A stretch of DNA of 64,000 nt from Cyclobacteriaceae bacterium (GCA_028284125.1 JANQSI010000023.1:186001-250000), one strand, 5' to 3'. Counted from the stretch's first letter, positions 7,645-16,945 are shown. The notes: generated by a model not told the origin, from the letters alone. Program-made: numbers and translations.

Positions 7645-9455
7645 GTGACATCATTCACCTATTGCCCGACAGCATCGCCAATCAAATTGCTGCAGGTGAA
7701 GTTGTTCAGCGCCCTGCATCGGTCGTCAAGGAGATGTTGGAAAATAGTGTAGATGCCGGAGCAAGTTCGGTTCAGCTTATAGTAAAAGATGCTGGAAAAA
7801 CATTAATCCAGGTTGTTGATGATGGAATTGGCATGAGTCTCACGGATGCTCGAATGAGTTTCGAACGACATGCCACCTCCAAAATCAAAACATCAGAAGA
7901 TCTTTTTAAGATTACGACCTTAGGTTTTCGAGGAGAGGCTTTAGCTTCTATTGCTGCCGTTGCTCAAGTAGAAATGCGAACAAAAAAGGAAGATGAAGAA
8001 CTTGGAACCTTACTAACTATCGAATCATCGGAGGTAAAAAAGCAGGAACCTGTTTCATGTCCAAAGGGAACTTCGATTTCCGTAAAGAATCTTTTTTACA
8101 ATGTTCCAGCCAGAAGAAATTTTCTTAAATCCAATCCAGTAGAATTACGACACATCAATGACGAGTTTCAGCGCGTGGCATTAGCCAATCCGCAGGTTCG
8201 ATTTTCTTTGGTCCAAAACGAACTAGAAACTTTCAAACTGGATGATGGAAAATTAAGCAAGCGAATTGTTCAGCTTTTTGGAAAGAATTATAATAAGCAG
8301 TTAATCCCTTGTCAAGAGGAAACGCCATTGTTGAAGATCAGCGGTTATATAGGGAAGCCAGAACATGCCAAAAAAACCCGTGGTGAGCAGTTTTTCTTCA
8401 TTAACAATCGTTTTATCAAAAACAGCTACCTGAATCATTCGGTTATTCGAGCATATGAGGGTTTATTAAAGGCGGATTATTTCCCGTTCTATGTTTTGAA
8501 TATTGATATTGATCCGGTTCATGTAGATATCAATGTTCATCCGACAAAAACCGAGGTGAAATTTGATGATGATCGGATGCTCTATGGAGTTATTAATTCT
8601 GCAGTCCGTCAGGCACTTGCATCTTTTAATGTCGCTCCGTCGTTGGACTTTTCTGCTGATGTCAGCTTTGATCATTTGAACAAGACCCGAGAAGAAGGAT
8701 TAAGCCAACAGGAGAAAGCTTACAGTTCATTTCAAACAATACGTCCCAGCCAGGAACGTCTGGAGAAACTGGATGAGCTTTATGCATCTGCTAACCTTGA
8801 AGAGATCGCCACAATTGAGGAAGCGGAAAAGGAAAGAGTTCATGAAAACATTTTTTCAAGCTCAATGGGAAGTGAAAGTGAGGTTGAAGAAAAGAAACCA
8901 ACCTATCAACTTCATGAAAGATATCTTCTTCGTCAGGTCAAGTCGGGTATGATTGTACTGGATAAAGAAGCGGCGATGGAACGTATTCTTTTTGAGCAGT
9001 ATCAAAACCAAATGAAATCCGGATCGGGGATGAGTCAGGCATGTCTTTTTCCTCAGCAAGTGAAGCTTAATCCAAGCGACTATGCACTGGCACTTGACTT
9101 AAAAGAAGAGATCAATCTATTGGGATTTGAATTTGAGCAAATGGGTGAGCAACTTTTGGTGATCAATGGAGTCCCTTCAGAGTTGGCACCATGCAACGAA
9201 CAGGAGGTGTTTGAAGGTCTAATAGAACAGTATAAACACAATGCAAAAAAATTAGATTTGCCGAAGAAGGAAAGTCTAATTCGGGCATTGGCTAAAAGGA
9301 CGGCCACCAATAAGTGTCAAAGCTTGAAAAATGAAGAAATGGATCACCTTATCGATCGTTTGTTTGGATGCGAGCAGCCGAATTACACACCGGAAGGAAA
9401 TCCTACGTATGTTTTATTAAGTTTAGAGCAAATAAACGATTGGTTTAGAAGGTAA
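7641..9455 (+). CDS. mutL: DNA mismatch repair protein MutL
   Basis: A 604-residue GHKL ATPase. N-terminal motifs are complete: IAAGEVVQRPASVVKE, NSVDAGA, VDDGIGM, TLGFRGEALASI and the lid region with GTSISVKNLFYNVPARR. It couples mismatch recognition by MutS to downstream repair in the cytosol. The C-terminal dimerisation domain begins near residue 425. The position of the metal-binding endonuclease motif DQHA(x)2E(x)4E reads DKEAAMERILFE from D441, so the Gln-His pair is replaced by Lys-Glu, and the late Cys-containing motif reads PNYTPEGNPTY. Nicking activity is therefore doubtful. The start overlaps the small upstream gene by ATGA. Confidence 0.95.
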   Translation: MSDIIHLLPDSIANQIAAGEVVQRPASVVKEMLENSVDAGASSVQLIVKDAGKTLIQVVDDGIGMSLTDARMSFERHATSKIKTSEDLFKITTLGFRGEALASIAAVAQVEMRTKKEDEELGTLLTIESSEVKKQEPVSCPKGTSISVKNLFYNVPARRNFLKSNPVELRHINDEFQRVALANPQVRFSLVQNELETFKLDDGKLSKRIVQLFGKNYNKQLIPCQEETPLLKISGYIGKPEHAKKTRGEQFFFINNRFIKNSYLNHSVIRAYEGLLKADYFPFYVLNIDIDPVHVDINVHPTKTEVKFDDDRMLYGVINSAVRQALASFNVAPSLDFSADVSFDHLNKTREEGLSQQEKAYSSFQTIRPSQERLEKLDELYASANLEEIATIEEAEKERVHENIFSSSMGSESEVEEKKPTYQLHERYLLRQVKSGMIVLDKEAAMERILFEQYQNQMKSGSGMSQACLFPQQVKLNPSDYALALDLKEEINLLGFEFEQMGEQLLVINGVPSELAPCNEQEVFEGLIEQYKHNAKKLDLPKKESLIRALAKRTATNKCQSLKNEEMDHLIDRLFGCEQPNYTPEGNPTYVLLSLEQINDWFRR

Positions 9456-9457
9456 AG

Positions 9458-9485
9458 GTTCAAAGTAGAAAGTTCAAAGTAGAAA
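9458..9485. repeat. Tandem 14-base direct repeat before rhomboid gene
   Basis: Two exact copies of GTTCAAAGTAGAAA sit head to tail in the short gap between mutL and the first rhomboid gene, ending just before the GTG start at 9489. The copies form the whole leader of the downstream gene. This looks like simple slippage duplication; no function can be assigned. Confidence 0.85.
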
Positions 9486-9488
9486 GAA

Positions 9489-10289
9489 GTGTTTAGAAGA
9501 CTCACTCCGGTAGCAAAAAATATTCTCATTATCAATGTGGCTATCTTCATGATCAGCTCACTATTGAAATTACCACTGGCTGAATTCTTCGGCCTTCGTG
9601 TAGTTTTTTCGAGTGAATTTGCACCTTACCAATTTCTAACCTACATGTGGCTTCACGGCGGAACCTGGCACCTTATCGGAAACATGATTGCCGTTCTTGT
9701 TTTTGCCCCAATGCTGGAAACGGTGTGGGGTTCTAAACGATTCTTGACTTTTTATATGGTGTGTGGAATTGGTGCCGGAGTATTGTACGGTACTGCCGAC
9801 TTTTTTGAGAAGCTTCCTTTGAAGCAGGACGCGGAAATTTACCTTTCAGATCCCAATCCCGATGCGTTTTATCGTTTCATTATTAAGCATAAGAATCCTT
9901 ATTTCAATCTAAATGGTCTAGGCGAGCTTTCTGATGCCTACTATGATGATGAAAACAATCCGGGAATAGTCAATCAAACCAGACGTGTTGTCCAGGAAAC
10001 GTATGACATTTTTGTCACTAGAGGAAATATGATCGGGGCTTCTGGCGCAGTGTTTGGAATTCTGTTTGCGTTCGCCTTTTTGTTTCCCAACACAGAGTTA
10101 TTTCTACTGTTTCCACCGATTCCAATAAAGGCTAAATATTTGGTGTTCTTCTATGGGATGTATGAGGTATATGCCGAATTTAGCAGGACACCTGGTGATA
10201 ATGTGGCGCACCTCGCGCACCTCGGTGGAATGCTTATTGCATTTCTGATGTTGAAATATTGGAAAAACGATACAAGAAGATTTTACTGA
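9489..10289 (+). CDS. Rhomboid family intramembrane serine protease (first of pair)
   Basis: A 266-residue polytopic inner-membrane protein starting at GTG. It has the rhomboid L1-loop WLHGGTWHLIGNM, the catalytic serine in GASGAVFG (S185) and the catalytic histidine in AHLAHLGG (H244). Six hydrophobic segments are evident, with an unusually long hydrophilic loop (about residues 112-175) between the third and fourth. It should cleave transmembrane segments of partner proteins. It is co-directional with mutL and with a second rhomboid gene four bases downstream. Both catalytic residues are intact, so it is predicted active; substrates are unknown. Confidence 0.9.
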   Translation: MFRRLTPVAKNILIINVAIFMISSLLKLPLAEFFGLRVVFSSEFAPYQFLTYMWLHGGTWHLIGNMIAVLVFAPMLETVWGSKRFLTFYMVCGIGAGVLYGTADFFEKLPLKQDAEIYLSDPNPDAFYRFIIKHKNPYFNLNGLGELSDAYYDDENNPGIVNQTRRVVQETYDIFVTRGNMIGASGAVFGILFAFAFLFPNTELFLLFPPIPIKAKYLVFFYGMYEVYAEFSRTPGDNVAHLAHLGGMLIAFLMLKYWKNDTRRFY

Positions 10290-10293
10290 GCGT

Positions 10294-11205
10294 ATGAACG
10301 GAGGACTTTTAGACGATTTTAAGAACGCGTGGAGCAAACCGAATAATGCAGTTGTTCAGCTTATTCTGATCAATGTGATTGTATTCGTGGCTGCAAGAGT
10401 TCTCAAGGTGTTCTTTGACATTAGCGGAGCGACGGACACCTTTTATTTCTTCTTTCGAAAATTGCAGCTTCCATCAGATATTGGTGCACTTTTCACTCAG
10501 CCCTGGACAATAGTCACTTACTTTTTCACGCATTTTGATTTTTTTCATGTGCTATTCAACATGCTTTTCCTTTATTGGTTTGGACGAATCATTCAGGAAT
10601 TCTTGAATAGCAAGCGGGTAATTTCTCTTTACGTTCTTGGCGGACTTTTTGGAGGGTTGCTTTACATTTTCATTTACAATTTCATTCCGTTTTATTCGGA
10701 TAGAGTAGCAGAATCTATGATGCTGGGAGCTTCAGCTGGAGTTTTTGCTATTGTGGTGGGAGCGGCTGTTTTCATGCCTAACTATACATTCTTTCTCCTC
10801 TTTTTAGGGCCTGTAAAAATAAAATACATCGCTATTTTCTATGTGTTCATGTCGTTCATCGGAAGCACAGGATATAATGCTGGTGGAGAAATCGCTCATT
10901 TAGGTGGAGCGTTTATTGGATGGATGTATATCACTCAGTTAAATAAGGGAAGCGACCTTGGAGGTTGGGTTATCTCGTTCATAAATTTTGTGAAAAGCAT
11001 GTTCAAACCTCAACCAAAAATTAAAGTCACGCACCGAGGGGAAAGCCGACGAAAACATAAAAGGTCAGCTCCTAAGACTACCAGCTCTTCATCTGAAACC
11101 CCTCAGGCAGAGATTGACGCCATACTTGACAAGATCTCCCAGTCAGGTTATGAAAGCCTGTCCAAGGATGAAAAACAGAAGCTTTTTAACGCAAGCAAAA
11201 AATAA
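10294..11205 (+). CDS. Rhomboid family intramembrane serine protease (second of pair)
   Basis: A 303-residue rhomboid paralogue starting four bases after the stop of the first. Catalytic S147 lies in GASAGVFAIV and H202 in IAHLGGAFIGW, with the LFNMLFLYWFGR segment that follows the L1 loop. A basic, serine-rich cytosolic tail of about 60 residues follows the last membrane segment and ends in a helix of the kind often seen at the C-terminus of Bacteroidota rhomboids (EIDAILDKISQSGYESL). The pair are probably one transcript. They are diverged enough that different substrates are likely. Confidence 0.9.
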   Translation: MNGGLLDDFKNAWSKPNNAVVQLILINVIVFVAARVLKVFFDISGATDTFYFFFRKLQLPSDIGALFTQPWTIVTYFFTHFDFFHVLFNMLFLYWFGRIIQEFLNSKRVISLYVLGGLFGGLLYIFIYNFIPFYSDRVAESMMLGASAGVFAIVVGAAVFMPNYTFFLLFLGPVKIKYIAIFYVFMSFIGSTGYNAGGEIAHLGGAFIGWMYITQLNKGSDLGGWVISFINFVKSMFKPQPKIKVTHRGESRRKHKRSAPKTTSSSSETPQAEIDAILDKISQSGYESLSKDEKQKLFNASKK

Positions 11206-11288
11206 GAAGATTTTAGATTGAAGGATTTGGGATTAAAAGATTTAAGATTTTTTGGATTTATTCGATTGAGGAAAAATCAAATCAATCG
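11206..11288. repeat. AT-rich intergenic dispersed repeat (copy 1)
   Basis: The gap between the convergent rhomboid and phosphatase genes contains GATTTGGGATT followed by GATTTAAGATTTTTT. Nearly the same string recurs at about 15286-15313 downstream of rlmN. Both lie at gene 3' ends. It is probably a degenerate intergenic repeat of this genome and may help terminate transcription. Confidence 0.5.
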
Positions 11289-12248
11289 TCAATTCTTCTT
11301 CAATGTAAAAGAGTAAATCACCTCGCCATACGTGTCTACAAATTGATTGTAAATGGAATCTTGGGTGATTGAGCTAGAAACAAACCCCTGAATTGATTTT
11401 GCAAATAGCGAATATTCCATCATCCCTGTTGGTCGTGCTTCGGAGCCTGCTCCTGAAACGATATGATGAGTTGGCAAATCTGGATTTTTGATGTGTTGCA
11501 AATCATGTTCGTGTCCAGCAAAATACATATCCACGCTATGCTTAGTCAGTAGCGGTTCAACATGCGTTCTCACCCACGATTTTTCATCGGTCCTTTTTCC
11601 ACCGGAGTATAATGGATGATGTCCTATGACAATTTTCCAATCTGCTTCAACCGCTAGAACAGAATCCATCCATTGTAATTGTAAGGTAGTGTCCTGGTCA
11701 TGTACTTGCGCATACTTTTCCTCCAGATAATATTCATCATCAAGTGGTGGAGTATCAATAAAGACAATTCTGACACTTGTTCCATCATCAGTTTCAATGT
11801 CTTTGAGGTAATACTTACCTGGCATGTTCCACCGCTTGCTGACCTGAGAATAATCTATTTGTGCTTGAATGTTACCACGATAATCGTGATTTCCAAGAAC
11901 TGCGTACCAAGGGCAAAAAAGCTCCGCACCTCGATAGATATCTTCAAATGAGGATTTCCAATAAGGATCTTGAACACTCGCTATACCATTTGGATAGAAA
12001 TTGTCACCAGTTGAAATAATGATTTCGGGTTCAACAATTTGTGCTGCCATGTTCATGGTGACTGCCAATTCTTTTTGGCCATGGTCTCCATTTCTTCCCC
12101 AATCACCAATGGTGTAAAAGTGGTAGGCATCATCAATCTCCTGATAAGATTTGGAAATTTTTAGTTCACTCTCAGGCTGATTCTGTGGCGATGTACAACC
12201 AACCACAAAGGCAATCGATGAAATGAAGTACAAGCGATTATTTATCAT
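11289..12248 (-). CDS. Purple acid phosphatase-like metallophosphoesterase lipoprotein
   Basis: The ATG at 12248 gives 319 residues beginning MINNRLYFISSIAFVVGC, a lipoprotein signal with a VVGC lipobox; a longer upstream frame runs into the TonB receptor gene and is rejected. All metallophosphoesterase blocks are present: TIGDWGRNG, STGDNFYPNG, LGNHDYRGN, GHHPLYSGG and GHEHDLQH. This order and spacing fits tartrate-resistant/purple acid phosphatases, which hydrolyse phosphomonoesters with a dinuclear metal centre. It should sit in the periplasm or on the outer membrane. It lies directly downstream of a TonB-dependent receptor, suggesting that organic phosphate released outside is imported through that receptor (inference). 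Confidence 0.88.
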   Translation of the reverse strand: MINNRLYFISSIAFVVGCTSPQNQPESELKISKSYQEIDDAYHFYTIGDWGRNGDHGQKELAVTMNMAAQIVEPEIIISTGDNFYPNGIASVQDPYWKSSFEDIYRGAELFCPWYAVLGNHDYRGNIQAQIDYSQVSKRWNMPGKYYLKDIETDDGTSVRIVFIDTPPLDDEYYLEEKYAQVHDQDTTLQLQWMDSVLAVEADWKIVIGHHPLYSGGKRTDEKSWVRTHVEPLLTKHSVDMYFAGHEHDLQHIKNPDLPTHHIVSGAGSEARPTGMMEYSLFAKSIQGFVSSSITQDSIYNQFVDTYGEVIYSFTLKKN

Positions 12249-12265
12249 AGGAATTAAGTCTAATA

Positions 12266-12298
12266 AAAGAGAGGCCCCCGCGGAAGCCTCCCAAGATA
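12266..12298 (-). terminator. Rho-independent terminator candidate after TonB receptor gene
   Basis: Reading the minus strand, GGGAGGC and GCCTCTC can pair around a GC-rich loop (TTCCGCGGGG), followed by TCTTTTATT. It sits 20-50 bases after the receptor stop and before the phosphatase start. It may therefore attenuate, rather than fully stop, transcription into the phosphatase gene. Confidence 0.65.
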
Positions 12299-12315
12299 TG
12301 AGTAGAATTATCGTA

Positions 12316-15114
12316 TCATCTGTTAAACATGTCAAATTTCACCCCGAAGTTGTATTTCGGGCCATAGAATTCAGACTGCATTGTACGGCTCTGAACTGCC
12401 TGGTAATATCGGAGCGGTTGATCCGTCAAGTTGTTTGCTTCTCCAAAAATTCTCCAGTTATTGGTGATAGCGTACGAAGCATTGACATCAATGAATAATT
12501 GCTTATCGTAATATCTGTCCTCAAAAGCGTTTCCACCTAACTCATCGATGTAGTCCGATGAGAAATTAAGCGATCCTCTGATGACCAATTTTTTTGTCTC
12601 GAAAGATAATGATGCATTGAACATATGTTGAGCCGTTCCAGGCAGATCAATATCTGTACGCTCTTCACCATCTTCATTTCGGATTCCGCTTACGTCTGAA
12701 GATGTGTTGGTGTAGTTCAAGTAAACACCAAATCCTTTCCAAATTCCAGGTAAAAAGTCCAACTGCCGTTGAGCTGAAACTTCGAATCCAGTGATGCTTC
12801 CTTTTCCTGTGTTTTGAGGTTGAAATACGTCAAAATCAACGGAATTAACTGTTCGCTCCGAAGCTCCCACATAGATGAAGTTATCTACTTCTTTGTGAAA
12901 TACTCCAGCGGAAACCAGACCAACCGATTCAAAATATTTTTCTCCCATCAAATCAAGATTCATGGAAGTAGTTGGCTCTAGGTCAGGATTACCAAGAAAA
13001 AGTTCTTCATCATCGATTCTGTTGTCAACAAATGGAACCAAGTCAAAGTAATTAGGTCTTGCAAGGGAATTGGTCCAGGCAAGTCGGATGATGAAATCTT
13101 CGTTTACATCATATTTTAGGTGAACAGAGGGTAAAACGTTTGTGTAAGAATTTGATCCGGTCACTTCTCTTACGAAAGTGTCTTCATTTTCAACTTCATT
13201 TCCAACATATTCAAAATCGGTATTTTCAACTCTCACTCCAGTTATAAATTTGAATTTGTTCGAAAGCCGTTGTTCGAATTGAACAAAGCCAGCAGTTACG
13301 GTTTCATTAGAAGTGTAGTTTCCAGCGAGGTATTCGTCTGGTTTGTCTTCAGCATCGAAAGTTGCTGTGTTTGTTAAGTTCAAAGAACCTAGGTATTCAG
13401 GACTAACAAAATTTCCAGCCTGGAACTGGCTACCAGCTAAGTAGTCTCCATCAGATTTATCTACCGTAGGAACTTGATTTAAGAATCCGGTATTGGTATC
13501 ATCAATCCAGCTGTACTCAACGAATGAATTGTCTCTAAACTTTTCTTTGTCTTTGTATTTAACTCCGAATTTCAAAGCTCCCACATTGGAGTTCAGGCTT
13601 AGAGGCAATTCAAAATTTATTCTTGCCTTTAGATCTTCTTCTGCGGTGTACTGAAACTCCTCCTCAATTCCATCAAAAGCAAAATTGGAAGGAGCTGCAT
13701 CAACTCCATTCAATGGTGTCAATAATGGAAATTCAGGATCTGAAATATCCATTCGAGCCGCAAAATCATTGTCAGATTCATAAACGATATATCGTTCACC
13801 TGGTCGTTCCTCAGATGCTTTGGCGTACGCGATATTCCAGTTCATCTTGAGTTTTCCAAGATCATGATCACCAGTCAGACCAAGGAATCTAACTCGTTGA
13901 TCTTCCAGACGTCTGTTGTCCACACGGTCACTTCCAACACCGCCCTTCGTTTGTCTTGTGGCAGAGGCATTCCAAACGGTTGGCTCACTACCGGTTCCAT
14001 TTCCGAATTCTGCTGTCTCGATTGAAGTTCTTAATCTGAATCTGTTTTCCCAGTCATCTCTTGTTGTATACATTCCATCCAGGCTTAGCGAGTGGTCTTT
14101 GTTGATTTCATAGTTCAAATTCAAAGAAGCACTTCTTCTTACCCTTTGAATTTCATAGACTCGGATGTCCGTTTCTGCAACAAATGGATTAACAGAAACA
14201 TCATCTCCAGTAGCAGCATCCTCTACTTCATTGTCCCATTCAGCTTCAATGTTGTCTGAACCAATCTGATCGTTTCTATAAGATCCACTAAAAACTACTC
14301 CTAACTTTCCAAAACGTTGACCGACAACTAACCCAGAGTTGTAACCAAGTCCATCACCAACTGTGCTTCTACTTCCGGCAACCGTACCTGAAACACGAAG
14401 ACCTGTAGGTGCTGTTCGTGTAACCAAATTGACTGAGCCTCCAATGGCATCAGCGTCCATCTCCGGCGTAATTGCCTTATTAACTTGCACCGTCTGGATC
14501 ATATCTGCCGGAATCAAATCCATTTGTACATTTCGGTTATCTCCTTCAGCTGACGGAATCCTACTTCCATTGAGCATCACAGAGTTCAACTGAGGAGCCA
14601 GACCTCTGATAATAATATTTCGAGCTTCACCTTGATCTCCTTGCATTGTGATTCCAGCCACCCTTTTTAGGGCATCTCCCATGTTAGCATCCGGAAATCT
14701 TCCGATCTGATCAGCAGCAATTACATTTGTGATGTTGTCGTTCGTACGCTGCTGGTTGATGGCCTTGGCCTGACCTTTTAAACGATCACCAAGAATGATC
14801 ACTTCATCTCCTTGAACCACTCCAGGTTCTAGGCTAAAATCTAAGGAAGAGTTGCTTCCAGAGGTGATTTGTTGAGTTATTTTCTTGTATCCTAAATAGG
14901 AAATTTCAAGAGTAAATTCTCCTTGCTCCAGGTTAATGCTAAACCTCCCGTCAACATCCGTAATTGCTCCGTAGTTTTCTTTTTCAAGAACTTTAACTGT
15001 GGCGCCTGGGAGTGGTAATCCGAATTCATCGGTAATTCTTCCTTTTATGGTTTGAGCACTTACTGCTGCCAAACCACAAAGGGAAATCGTTAATAATAGT
15101 AGTAGTCTTTTCAT
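12316..15114 (-). CDS. TonB-dependent outer-membrane receptor
   Basis: A 932-residue protein with a signal peptide (cleavage after about AVSA), an N-terminal carboxypeptidase-regulatory-like beta-sandwich (GRITDEFGLPLPGATV, about residues 22-100), a plug domain (about 115-230, including DALKRVAGITM and IIIRGLAPQLNSVMLNG) and a 22-strand barrel ending in the typical aromatic terminus KYNFGVKFDMFNR. The plug resembles the TIGR01782-type receptors. No SusD gene accompanies it, so glycan import is not indicated. The downstream acid phosphatase lipoprotein points to uptake of a phosphorylated compound or its product. It has its own promoter region of about 250 bases upstream. Confidence 0.92.
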   Translation of the reverse strand: MKRLLLLLTISLCGLAAVSAQTIKGRITDEFGLPLPGATVKVLEKENYGAITDVDGRFSINLEQGEFTLEISYLGYKKITQQITSGSNSSLDFSLEPGVVQGDEVIILGDRLKGQAKAINQQRTNDNITNVIAADQIGRFPDANMGDALKRVAGITMQGDQGEARNIIIRGLAPQLNSVMLNGSRIPSAEGDNRNVQMDLIPADMIQTVQVNKAITPEMDADAIGGSVNLVTRTAPTGLRVSGTVAGSRSTVGDGLGYNSGLVVGQRFGKLGVVFSGSYRNDQIGSDNIEAEWDNEVEDAATGDDVSVNPFVAETDIRVYEIQRVRRSASLNLNYEINKDHSLSLDGMYTTRDDWENRFRLRTSIETAEFGNGTGSEPTVWNASATRQTKGGVGSDRVDNRRLEDQRVRFLGLTGDHDLGKLKMNWNIAYAKASEERPGERYIVYESDNDFAARMDISDPEFPLLTPLNGVDAAPSNFAFDGIEEEFQYTAEEDLKARINFELPLSLNSNVGALKFGVKYKDKEKFRDNSFVEYSWIDDTNTGFLNQVPTVDKSDGDYLAGSQFQAGNFVSPEYLGSLNLTNTATFDAEDKPDEYLAGNYTSNETVTAGFVQFEQRLSNKFKFITGVRVENTDFEYVGNEVENEDTFVREVTGSNSYTNVLPSVHLKYDVNEDFIIRLAWTNSLARPNYFDLVPFVDNRIDDEELFLGNPDLEPTTSMNLDLMGEKYFESVGLVSAGVFHKEVDNFIYVGASERTVNSVDFDVFQPQNTGKGSITGFEVSAQRQLDFLPGIWKGFGVYLNYTNTSSDVSGIRNEDGEERTDIDLPGTAQHMFNASLSFETKKLVIRGSLNFSSDYIDELGGNAFEDRYYDKQLFIDVNASYAITNNWRIFGEANNLTDQPLRYYQAVQSRTMQSEFYGPKYNFGVKFDMFNR

Positions 15115-15255
15115 TTTAAAAGCGAATTGGGTTGATTTTTCGCTAATGTAGACTCGTCCTATTGTGAAGAATTGAAGTTGCGATTATCTCCTTGTCAATA
15201 AATTCTGAGACTTAATAATCAATTGTTAAAAAGGAGAGGTCAATGTTATGGAGAC

Positions 15256-15367
15256 TTTATGATTTAGAAAGATTATGGATTAGGAGATTTGGGATTGACG
15301 ATTTAAGAATTTTTGATTGAGTCGATTTGAAGTAATCGTCAATCCAACAATCGAAAAATCGTCAATC
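15256..15367. repeat. AT-rich intergenic repeat (copy 2) with 12-base inverted arms
   Basis: Between the TonB receptor promoter and the end of rlmN lies a second copy of the GATTTGGGATT/GATTTAAGA string seen at 11206-11288. Within it, GATTGACGATTT (15293-15304) and its exact reverse complement AAATCGTCAATC (15356-15367) are separated by 51 bases. The right arm ends seven bases from the rlmN stop, so the structure may form at the 3' end of that transcript. Nothing else is recognisable in 15115-15373. Confidence 0.6.
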
Positions 15368-15373
15368 ATCAAA

Positions 15374-16414
15374 TCAGCTTGCGGCTTTGCTTTTGTTTGC
15401 TAGCTGTCCACATGCTGCATCAATGTCTTTGCCTCTACTCCTTCTGACACTGGTATGAATGCCTCCTTTTATTAAGTGATTAGCAAATCGATCTATGGTT
15501 TGTGGATCTGCCTTGGTGAAAGATGCTTCCGAGATGGGATTGTATTCGATGATGTTGATCCGGCAAGGAACTTTTCGTGCGTATTTCAATAATTTCTCCG
15601 CATCTTCAATTGAATCATTGAAATCATAAAATAGGATGTATTCAAATGTTATTCTGTTTTCTGTTTTTTCATAGAAATAGCGAAGCGATTTCATTAAAGC
15701 TTCCAATGTATTGGTCTCATTGATCGGCATGATCGTGTCCCGCTTTTTGTCATCTGCCGCATGAAGTGAAAGGGCTAGATTGAACTTCACCTGATCGTCG
15801 GCAAGTTTCGTGATCATTTTTGCAATTCCTGCTGTGGAAACTGTAATCCGCTTCGGTGACATATTGAGGCCTTCCTCAGATGTGATGTAGTGAATTCCTT
15901 CAAGTACGTTTTTGTAGTTGAGCAATGGTTCGCCCATCCCCATGAAAACAATATTTGAGAGCGGCTGTTGATAATTCTCATTGGCTTGATCTCGAATTGC
16001 GACTACTTGATCGTAGATTTCGCCGGCATCCAGATTTCTTTCTCGCTTCATGTATCCGGTTGCGCAAAACTTGCAACTTAAGGAACAACCTACCTGACTG
16101 GAGACACAAGCTGTCATTCGATCATCAGCTGGAATTAACACTCCCTCAATCAAGTGATTGTCATGAAGGCGAAAAGCGGATTTTATGGTTCCGTCATTTG
16201 AAACCTGGGCATTATCCACTTCGATCGATTGAATGGCAAAATCATTCTTGAGCTTTTCACGGACAGGCTTAGAGAGATTTGACATCTCATCAAATGTTTT
16301 CGCCGACTTCACCCAAAGCCATTCCCAAACTTGTTTCGCACGAAACTTCTTTTCTCCAATACCTTCGAAATAGTCGATCAAACTATCTAAAGATTCTGCC
16401 CGAATATCCTTCAT
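15374..16414 (-). CDS. rlmN: Dual-specificity 23S rRNA/tRNA adenine-C2 methyltransferase RlmN
   Basis: A 346-residue radical-SAM enzyme. The [4Fe-4S] ligands are C110, C114 and C117 in CSLSCKFC, preceded by TACVSSQVG. The GMGEPLLNY segment, SLHAADDKKRDTIMPIN and the second catalytic cysteine in DAACGQL (C335) are all present. It methylates A2503 of 23S rRNA and A37 of some tRNAs in the cytosol. Length and motifs are canonical. The gene stands alone between an intergenic repeat and a small exported protein gene. Confidence 0.95.
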   Translation of the reverse strand: MKDIRAESLDSLIDYFEGIGEKKFRAKQVWEWLWVKSAKTFDEMSNLSKPVREKLKNDFAIQSIEVDNAQVSNDGTIKSAFRLHDNHLIEGVLIPADDRMTACVSSQVGCSLSCKFCATGYMKRERNLDAGEIYDQVVAIRDQANENYQQPLSNIVFMGMGEPLLNYKNVLEGIHYITSEEGLNMSPKRITVSTAGIAKMITKLADDQVKFNLALSLHAADDKKRDTIMPINETNTLEALMKSLRYFYEKTENRITFEYILFYDFNDSIEDAEKLLKYARKVPCRINIIEYNPISEASFTKADPQTIDRFANHLIKGGIHTSVRRSRGKDIDAACGQLANKSKAAS

Positions 16415-16456
16415 ACCGCAAAGGTATACAGCATTGGATCGGACTTTTAAGAAAAA

Positions 16457-16867
16457 CTACTTTAGATCGAACCCATGCCTTGCTCCATCTTGACCAAAAA
16501 TAATTTTTCGAAATTCTCCAGGCTGAATTTCATTTTTCAACCGATTGCCTCCTTTTCGCTTGATTAGAACTTCAAAATTTTCCTCTCGCTTGTCGAATTG
16601 TTCTTTATTCGAATAGGTGGTCATTAATATGAAATGAAAAGGTTGTTCCTCAGAGTATTCCGTTCGAAAGAATTCATAGGAATGAATTACGTTTTCTTCA
16701 ATGGCCCACTCACGGAGCACATTCCAGTTGTTTTGGTAGTAGTACAAAGTTTCTTCGTAGTTGTCATTCAGCACTTGCACAAAATCGATGGTGCTGATTC
16801 GTTCGTCTGTTTGTGCTGCAATGCTGATACTTATAAACAGAGTACCAAAGGCTAATACTTTTCTCAT
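16457..16867 (-). CDS. Small exported protein of unknown function
   Basis: A 136-residue protein with a clear signal peptide (MRKVLAFGTLFISISIAAQ, cleaved before T20). The mature part is a small alpha/beta protein rich in Tyr, Glu and Asn, with NWNVLREWAIEENVIHSYEFF and YSNKEQFDKREENFEVLI segments suggestive of a ferredoxin-like or NIPSNAP/dimeric alpha-beta-barrel fold, although I cannot confirm that. It follows the LytTR regulator gene on the same strand after a 116-base gap with a spaced direct repeat, so it may be that regulator's target. It has no other recognisable features. Confidence 0.75.
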   Translation of the reverse strand: MRKVLAFGTLFISISIAAQTDERISTIDFVQVLNDNYEETLYYYQNNWNVLREWAIEENVIHSYEFFRTEYSEEQPFHFILMTTYSNKEQFDKREENFEVLIKRKGGNRLKNEIQPGEFRKIIFGQDGARHGFDLK

Positions 16868-16945
16868 GTCAAAAAATTGAGTTTCATTAAAATTTAGTTC
16901 TCCCTAAAATTCGAATAGATCGATCGCTGAGTTGAGAAATCAGAA

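Noticed and set aside
12249-12335. An extended N-terminus for the acid phosphatase starting at 12335
   Set aside because: It would overlap the TonB receptor gene and its hairpin and put 29 odd residues before a textbook lipoprotein signal. The ATG at 12248 is preferred.
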